From NCBI GenBank assembly GCA_002454415.1, contig DKIT01000107.1:6966-16390 (forward strand): a stretch of DNA of 9,425 nt, written 5' to 3'. This DNA comes from Sphingobacterium sp. UBA6711 (GTDB taxonomy: Bacteria; Bacteroidota; Bacteroidia; Sphingobacteriales; Sphingobacteriaceae). The translations under genes were made by a program, and so were the position numbers. This document shows, piece by piece, positions 5,983 to 9,425 of this stretch (the stretch's first letter is position 1; each line of letters opens with the position of its first letter). Below the pieces are notes generated by a model. The model saw only the letters and a list, made by a program, of their open reading frames with translations. It made no database searches and was not told the origin of the DNA.

Positions 5983-6438
5983 TTATTTGGTCTTGACGTG
6001 AATCTTTGTCAAGAGAATTTTCCCTTTAATAAGATCGTCATTGAATTGTCCCACTGTAGTCTTTTCAAGCATTTCTGCCAGACTGTTTCGTATGCTTTTA
6101 AACTCTTGATGCAAGGGGCAGGGATATTGTTCAGAGCAAAATTCAAGTCCCATTCCACATCCGACGAAAAGGCTTTCTCCATCAATCGCCTTAACGACTT
6201 CCGACAAGGGTGTATTCATGTCTTCTGGGTCAAGGTAAAATCCGCCGCCGGGTCCCTTCATGGATCGAATGATTCTAGCACGGCTCAAATTCTGTAATAT
6301 CTTTCCTAAAAAGGCTTCAGGCGAATGGATATTTTCAGCAATTTCCTTTATGCTGACACGTTTGTTTTCTTGGGAGCTTTGCGCGATAAAGAATACTGCG
6401 CGTAATCCGTATTCACATGTTTTGGAAAAAATACCCAT
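5983..6438 (-). CDS. Rrf2 family Fe-S transcriptional regulator, NsrR-like
   Basis: A 151-residue regulator. The N-terminal winged helix-turn-helix is typical of Rrf2 (FSKTCEYGLRAVFFIA at residues 4-19, VSIKEIAENIHSPEAFLGKILQNL as the recognition region at 28-51, then the wing GPGGGFYL at 62-69). Three cysteines, Cys94, Cys101 and Cys107 (C-x6-C-x5-C), sit where NsrR and IscR hold their Fe-S cluster. A long dimerisation helix follows. Immediately upstream on the same strand is hmp, the NO dioxygenase gene, which strongly suggests an NO-responsive repressor that loses DNA binding when its cluster is nitrosylated. This function is inferred from context and cysteines; IscR-like or other stress-sensing roles are possible. 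The ATG at 6436-6438 follows a predicted promoter by a short leader, so rrf2 may be transcribed alone and also by read-through from hmp. Confidence 0.9.
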   Translation of the reverse strand: MGIFSKTCEYGLRAVFFIAQSSQENKRVSIKEIAENIHSPEAFLGKILQNLSRARIIRSMKGPGGGFYLDPEDMNTPLSEVVKAIDGESLFVGCGMGLEFCSEQYPCPLHQEFKSIRNSLAEMLEKTTVGQFNDDLIKGKILLTKIHVKTK

Positions 6439-6457
6439 AATCTAATCTTGCTTTTTG

Positions 6458-6465
6458 CAAAGGTA
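6458..6465 (-). promoter_or_regulatory. Predicted -7 element for the rrf2 regulator gene
   Basis: On the minus strand this reads TACCTTTG, an exact TAnnTTTG match 19 bases before the rrf2 ATG. The position where a -33 TTG would be expected lies within the hairpin at 6477-6516 and shows no such box. This fits a weak or activator/repressor-modulated promoter giving independent rrf2 expression. Confidence 0.5.
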
Positions 6466-6476
6466 CAAAATCAAAG

Positions 6477-6516
6477 ATAGCCATCCGTTATTGATAAAAA
6501 AAATACGGATGGCTAT
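6477..6516 (-). terminator. Hairpin after hmp, probable terminator or attenuator before rrf2
   Basis: A perfect 12-bp stem (ATAGCCATCCGT 6477-6488 with its complement 6505-6516) begins 21 bases after the hmp stop. Read in the hmp direction the loop is 16 bases and holds a run of eight T, while the 3' flank is only moderately T-rich (CTTTGATTTTG). It probably limits read-through into rrf2, but the weak T tract suggests incomplete termination. Confidence 0.6.
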
Positions 6517-6537
6517 ACAATAAGTTCATCTGATCAA

Positions 6538-7740
6538 TTAATTCAATTGCAGCGAAGCGGGGCCAAATTCTTCAAAATGGATATTTGTCGTTTCAATTCC
6601 CTGGGCTGTTAAATATTGAAAATGTTTTTTTATAAATCCTGCAGGGCCACATAAATAGTAATTGGCTTCCTGGGGCAGATAGCTAGTGTCTATTTTCGCC
6701 AGATCAACCCAACCTGCGATTGCGTCGCTATGGGATGGCTGCGGCTCGTCATAAAAGGAAAAGCTTGTGATGCCTTGGTTTTGGTTTTCTAGGACCTCCA
6801 CCCTTTCTTTAAACGCATGGAGCTCACTGTTTCGGCATCCATGAATCCAAGTAATGGCTTTGTTCTGATCTTTGCCTACCAAGTCTTCCAACATAGCAAT
6901 TAAAGGTGTTTGACCAACACCACCACTGATGAATACATGTGGTTTTTCATTTTCAATCAGGTTAAAAGAGCCCGTCGGCGCAGTTATTTCAATTTGTTTT
7001 CCGATTTCAAAATATTGGTGGATGTAATTGCTGACCATACCATCTGGTTTGCCATCAGTGACTTCTTTTTTGACAGATATGCGCAGATACTCCCCATTGC
7101 TTGCATCCGATAGACTGTATTGTCGAGGTTGGTAAAGATGTAGTTCTGGAAGAAAAACACGTACACTTACATATTGACCAGCGTGATGTTTCGGTAATTT
7201 TCCACCGTCAGTAGGTTTTAAGTAAATAGACTGAATCTCCGCCGTCTCGGCTACAATTTTAGTAACCGTAAAAGGTTTCCAGCCTGTCCAGCCACCCGCC
7301 TGCTGGATCATTTGGTCGTACATTTCTTTCTCAACTCCAATCATCAGATCTGCCAATTGAAAATAAGCGACCTTCCAAGCCTCGATGAGTTCCGGTGTCG
7401 CTGCATTACCTAGTACCTCTTGAATGGAGGCTAATAGGTGCTTACCAACAATCTGATAATGCTCGGGGCGAATATTTAAACTGCTATGTTTTTGTCCAAT
7501 GTGTTTTACCGCTGATAGAAGAGCAGCAGGATTGTCAATATGTTCTGCATAGGCTAGGACCGCAGTAGCCAATGCGGTTTGTTGCCGTGCATTTTGTTGG
7601 TTTCCCATATTGAAGATATGTTTGAGCTCAGGATTGTGCGTAAACATTCGGTTGTAAAAATGACTGGTTAATGCCACACCGTGTTCCTTCAGTACCGGTA
7701 TAGTACCCTTAATGAGATCTTTTTGCGATTCTGTAATCAT
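6538..7740 (-). CDS. hmp: Flavohemoglobin, nitric oxide dioxygenase
   Basis: A 400-residue flavohemoglobin that converts NO and O2 to nitrate using NAD(P)H, FAD and haem in the cytoplasm. The globin domain (1 to about 140) has the key residues at the Escherichia coli Hmp positions: Tyr29 (B10, in HFYNRMF), Gln53 (E7), the proximal His85 and Tyr95. The ferredoxin-reductase part has GQYVSVR (188-194), the FAD motif RQYS (206-209), the NAD motif GGVGQTP (273-279), YYLCGPAGF (361-369) and the C-terminal FEEFGPA. The start is ATG 7738-7740, giving the canonical MITESQKDLIKGTIPVLKEHG. The frame stays open up to an ATG at 7825-7827, but that 29-residue extension is outside the family and falls in the leader. 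The promoter with operator-like palindrome lies upstream, and an Rrf2 regulator gene follows. The gene appears intact. Confidence 0.97.
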   Translation of the reverse strand: MITESQKDLIKGTIPVLKEHGVALTSHFYNRMFTHNPELKHIFNMGNQQNARQQTALATAVLAYAEHIDNPAALLSAVKHIGQKHSSLNIRPEHYQIVGKHLLASIQEVLGNAATPELIEAWKVAYFQLADLMIGVEKEMYDQMIQQAGGWTGWKPFTVTKIVAETAEIQSIYLKPTDGGKLPKHHAGQYVSVRVFLPELHLYQPRQYSLSDASNGEYLRISVKKEVTDGKPDGMVSNYIHQYFEIGKQIEITAPTGSFNLIENEKPHVFISGGVGQTPLIAMLEDLVGKDQNKAITWIHGCRNSELHAFKERVEVLENQNQGITSFSFYDEPQPSHSDAIAGWVDLAKIDTSYLPQEANYYLCGPAGFIKKHFQYLTAQGIETTNIHFEEFGPASLQLN

Positions 7741-7759
7741 AATAAAATATTTAAACACC

Positions 7760-7774
7760 TTTTTGTCTTTTATT
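7760..7774 (-). promoter_or_regulatory. Extra copy of the operator half-site in the hmp leader
   Basis: On the minus strand this reads AATAAAAGACAAAAA, identical over 15 bases to the plus-strand sequence at 7887-7901 inside the hmp operator palindrome. It lies 19 bases before the hmp ATG. The opposite half-site is not conserved here. It could be an auxiliary binding site for the same regulator, or chance in AT-rich DNA. Confidence 0.35.
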
Positions 7775-7846
7775 TTTTGTAAAAAAGGATTGAAAAATAA
7801 TTTTTCCTCCAAACAAATGAGGATCATCGTATGCCTTGATAGGGTA

Positions 7847-7858
7847 CATTTGCAAATG
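7847..7858. repeat. Perfect 12-bp palindrome CATTTGCAAATG in the hmp leader
   Basis: The sequence equals its own reverse complement over 12 bases and lies a few bases after the predicted hmp transcription start (near 7863). Its position would allow a second regulator to block promoter clearance. No family-specific consensus is assigned. Confidence 0.35.
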
Positions 7859-7869
7859 ACTATCGCCTA

Positions 7870-7899
7870 CAAAAATAGAAATTAATAATAAAAGACAAA
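7870..7899 (-). promoter_or_regulatory. hmp promoter (-33 TTTG, -7 TATTTTTG)
   Basis: On the minus strand, -33 TTTG (7899-7896) is followed after 18 bases by TATTTTTG (7877-7870), an exact match to the Bacteroidota consensus in sequence and spacing. Transcription should start near 7863, leaving a leader of about 120 bases. A second TATTTTTG (7903-7896), overlapping the -33 box, could alternatively act as a -7 element. Confidence 0.65.
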
Positions 7900-7915
7900 A
7901 ATATCTTTTATTATT
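7884..7915. promoter_or_regulatory. Operator-like palindrome over the hmp -33 box
   Basis: AATAATAAAAGA (7884-7895) and its exact complement (7904-7915) flank an 8-base spacer that reads TATTTTTG on the minus strand and contains the -33 TTTG. A dimeric repressor bound here would block the promoter. The neighbouring Rrf2/NsrR-like protein is the obvious candidate. The arms end in AAGA...TCTT like the known enterobacterial NsrR site, but the spacing differs, so the match to that consensus is only partial. Confidence 0.6.
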
Positions 7916-8010
7916 TTTATTTGTTCCGTCATCGATTGCGTAAAACTTCGTAGGAATTAAGATGCATAGTTTATAAATTGGTAAAGTGAATCGATTATAA
8001 CTGTTAATAT

Positions 8011-8131
8011 CTCTGCTGTATAATCAAAGAGAATAGCAGGCTGTAATGGCTAGACAGTGGGACCTGTCAAGGCACGTTTTTGGATTATTGTTATCGTGTT
8101 GCACTCGAAAGTAATTTCGAGTGCTTTTTTT
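8011..8131 (+). ncRNA. Candidate small RNA ending at an orphan terminator
   Basis: The plus strand carries a series of possible hairpins: CTGCT/AGCAG (8013-8017 with 8035-8039), GACAG/CTGTC (8053-8057 with 8064-8068), CACG/CGTG (8073-8076 with 8095-8098), and then a strong terminator (8101-8131). No plus-strand protein gene precedes it; the only small frame (ATG 8046, 22 codons) ends in the terminator loop. The 5' end is unknown: a near-consensus -7 TTTATTTG at 7916-7923 would give a transcript of about 200 bases divergent from hmp. The first three stems are short and could arise by chance. Confidence 0.3.
8101..8131 (+). terminator. Strong plus-strand Rho-independent terminator without an upstream gene
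   Basis: A perfect 10-bp stem GCACTCGAAA/TTTCGAGTGC (8101-8110 with 8115-8124), loop GTAA, is followed by seven T (8125-8131). The T run is only on the plus strand, so polarity is plus. On the minus strand the hairpin lies 13 bases beyond the DUF4846 stop and might still help end that transcript, but it lacks a T tract in that direction. Confidence 0.85.
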
Positions 8132-8137
8132 AATAAT

Positions 8138-8974
8138 TTAAAGCCATGTTTTAAGATTCTTGGGATAAAATGTCCATTCTGGCGTTTTGATGTTGTCCTG
8201 ATCAATATCATACCAAGGACCAAGTTTGCTGTCGTTCCAATTGTTTAGGATCTGGATTTCTTGAGCCGGCATGTAGCTCTGAGCGAGTAGTACGATTGTT
8301 TTTCCTGCTTTATTTTTCGCGAGATCGACGACGATGACCGCATGACCAATGGGGGATCCTTTTTGTATAAAAGTATCTCCTATTTTGACATCTTGAGTTT
8401 GGGCTACATTTGAAAGCTCGTCATGTAGAGAAGCGGTATTAGCATAGGCAAAAATGTATTCCAAGTATTTCCAATACGTAGTATATGAATAATCTCCCTT
8501 TGCATAATCTGTGTACCTACGCGGCTTTCCATCGGAGAGGAAATTAAATTTGATATCCCGATATCTTTTTTGTTGATAGAGGTAGTCTGCGCGAAGTCTC
8601 ATGACGGCATCCGCACATTGGTGTAGATCGCGTTTTCCTATCGATAACTTAACAACACTATTGTAGATATTATTTCTTGGCTTGCTCGTGCCATTGAAAT
8701 AGTAGACTTCATGATCAGCAGGGTGTAAGGGGAGATTTTCGAGATAATGTCCAAATTCTGTTTTTGTGTAAGCTGGTCTTTCAAAGCCTGATGGTAAGCG
8801 AATTCTTGATTCTATAGTCATTCCATTTGGATTGATAAATTTGGCGTCATCGTGATGTGCTGAATCCTTTAGGGAACTGCTGGATCTGGGCTTTGGCGCA
8901 GTGGTGCCTGACTGCCCACAGCTGCCCAAGGTCTGAAAAGATAGAAGTATAAAAAATAAAGCTGTTAATCTCAT
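8138..8974 (-). CDS. DUF4846 family lipoprotein
   Basis: A 278-residue protein with a lipoprotein signal peptide: hydrophobic MRLTALFFILLSFQ and lipobox LGSC with Cys19 as the lipidated residue. A Ser/Pro/Lys-rich linker follows, then a domain I recognise as DUF4846: RLPSGFERPAYTKTEFGHYLENLPL, the block DLHQCADAVMRLRADYLY (residues 116-133), and the C-terminal GHAVIVVDLA...LLAQSYMPAQEI...WYDID. The biochemical function is, to my knowledge, not established. The arrangement Cys120 at a helix start, VKIGDTFI (196-203) and GHAVIVVD (210-217) recalls NlpC/P60 or CHAP cysteine peptidases, so a cell-wall or peptide-cleaving role is an inference worth testing. The ATG at 8972-8974 is the natural start. 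It is transcribed alone, divergent from the nnr gene. Confidence 0.88.
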   Translation of the reverse strand: MRLTALFFILLSFQTLGSCGQSGTTAPKPRSSSSLKDSAHHDDAKFINPNGMTIESRIRLPSGFERPAYTKTEFGHYLENLPLHPADHEVYYFNGTSKPRNNIYNSVVKLSIGKRDLHQCADAVMRLRADYLYQQKRYRDIKFNFLSDGKPRRYTDYAKGDYSYTTYWKYLEYIFAYANTASLHDELSNVAQTQDVKIGDTFIQKGSPIGHAVIVVDLAKNKAGKTIVLLAQSYMPAQEIQILNNWNDSKLGPWYDIDQDNIKTPEWTFYPKNLKTWL

Positions 8975-9008
8975 CTAAAAAATTCTTTGTCCGTGTGCTA
9001 AGTTCTAT

Positions 9009-9036
9009 CTAATATAGCGAAAATTAGTTTCCGCAA
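9009..9036 (-). promoter_or_regulatory. Predicted promoter of the DUF4846 gene
   Basis: On the minus strand, TTG (9036-9034) is followed after 17 bases by TATATTAG (9016-9009), one mismatch from TAnnTTTG. Transcription would begin near 9002, about 28 bases before the ATG. Plausible but not exact. Confidence 0.4.
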
Positions 9037-9152
9037 CGCTTTTTCTGGCGGCTGATGTATTGTGTCCTATTTAAATCCTTAAGAAACTTGAGGTGCGTTA
9101 AAACATAATGGTGAGGGTTACGGAGCTATCTGCTATTGAATAAAAGTAATTT

Positions 9153-9182
9153 TTTGTCGTCTTCCATTTTTCGGTAAATTAG
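9153..9182 (+). promoter_or_regulatory. Predicted promoter of the nnr gene
   Basis: TTTG (9153-9156) is followed after 18 bases by TAAATTAG (9175-9182), one mismatch from the Bacteroidota -7 consensus. Transcription would start near 9189, giving a leader of about 40 bases to the ATG at 9231. Confidence 0.42.
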
Positions 9183-9230
9183 AGCAGATGAAATCAATAT
9201 GGAGTGTTGCCTCTAAAAAAATAGACAAAA

Positions 9231-9425
9231 ATGAAGATACTATCGGCGGCTCAGATGAATTGGGTAGATGGAGAGACAATCAAGGATCAACAAATAAGTA
9301 GTCTTGATCTAATGGAACGTGCTGCAACTCGTGTGTTTGAGGAGATTAAGCAGTGTTATCCAAGCATGGAAAGATACTCTTTTTACATTTTTTGCGGCAA
9401 AGGGAATAATGGTGGCGATGGACTG
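9231..9425 (+). CDS. nnrE: NAD(P)H-hydrate epimerase (NnrE domain) N-terminus; 3' end outside window
   Basis: Only the first 65 residues are present and the frame is open to the edge. MKILSAAQMNWVD, SSLDLMERAA (residues 23-32) and CGKGNNGGDGL (55-65) are hallmarks of the YjeF N-terminal (NnrE) domain; the last is the GxGNNGGDG nucleotide-binding loop. NnrE epimerises the R form of damaged, hydrated NADH or NADPH to the S form, which NnrD dehydrates. In Bacteroidota the two activities are commonly fused in one protein of about 500 residues, so this is probably a bifunctional NnrE-NnrD gene, but the fusion cannot be seen here. The ATG at 9231 is preceded by an A-rich stretch (ATAGACAAAA) rather than a Shine-Dalgarno sequence, usual for this phylum. 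Confidence 0.93.
   Translation, partial: MKILSAAQMNWVDGETIKDQQISSLDLMERAATRVFEEIKQCYPSMERYSFYIFCGKGNNGGDGL

Noticed and set aside
5998..6297. Plus-strand open frame of about 100 codons opposite rrf2
   Set aside because: Antisense to a clear Rrf2 regulator; no family resemblance and no promoter seen.
7741..7827. N-terminal 29-residue extension of hmp from the ATG at 7827
   Set aside because: Flavohemoglobins start at the MITESQ-type sequence; with ATG 7740 the catalytic residues fall on the standard numbering (Tyr29, Gln53, His85, Arg206). The extension lies in the leader.
8057..8248. Plus-strand open frame of 63 codons crossing the orphan terminator
   Set aside because: It runs through a strong plus-strand terminator and then antisense to the 3' end of the DUF4846 gene; the start is not ATG-supported by any upstream signal.
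1..9425. CRISPR array or regular tandem repeats
   Set aside because: No series of regularly spaced identical repeats was found on reading the window; the only repeats are isolated inverted pairs.

Overview
The window looks like chromosomal DNA of a Bacteroidota species, most likely a Sphingobacterium or close relative. It is AT-rich, start codons lack Shine-Dalgarno sequences, and upstream regions carry the Bacteroidota sigma-factor pattern (-33 TTTG/TTG, -7 TAnnTTTG). Several proteins are of types I associate with this phylum: the lysine-rich cold-shock-domain protein, the DUF4846 lipoprotein and the FSKxCEYG-type Rrf2 regulator. This placement rests on recognition, not on a database search. 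I see no rRNA, tRNA, CRISPR array, transposase or phage gene.

Layout, left to right. (1) The 3' part of leuS (+) enters from the left edge. It converges on a small GNAT acetyltransferase gene (-), and the two share one bidirectional terminator. (2) A cold-shock-domain protein (+) has a promoter about 100 bp upstream of its start. (3) A minus-strand pair encodes a GNAT acetyltransferase and a membrane-anchored metallophosphoesterase, followed by an ATG-less open frame of doubtful status. A divergent SRPBCC protein (+) lies on the other side. (4) An unrecognised protein with two membrane segments (-) comes next. (5) About 1.13 kb (4852-5982) has no convincing gene but holds two long inverted repeats. 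(6) A nitric-oxide defence locus on the minus strand contains hmp (flavohemoglobin), then an Rrf2/NsrR-like Fe-S regulator gene. (7) A stretch of 397 bp holds the hmp promoter/operator and, on the plus strand, a strong terminator with no gene in front of it. (8) A DUF4846 lipoprotein (-) follows. (9) The start of the NAD(P)H-hydrate repair gene nnrD/nnrE (+) runs off the right edge.

How the parts fit together: the clearest functional unit is hmp plus rrf2. The hmp promoter has a -33 TTTG and a -7 TATTTTTG with an 18-nt spacer. A perfect 12-bp inverted repeat with an 8-nt spacer is centred on the -33 box, which is where a repressor dimer would sit. The regulator encoded just downstream of hmp carries three C-terminal-half cysteines of the Fe-S type seen in NsrR and IscR. 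I infer an NO-sensing repression circuit. The remaining genes are housekeeping or general-purpose functions without an evident common pathway.

The items most worth following up are the hmp operator with its extra half-site copy, the orphan plus-strand terminator with upstream hairpins (possible small RNA), NlpC/CHAP-like residues in the DUF4846 protein, and the structured gene-poor region. I found no clear evidence of an entirely new system.
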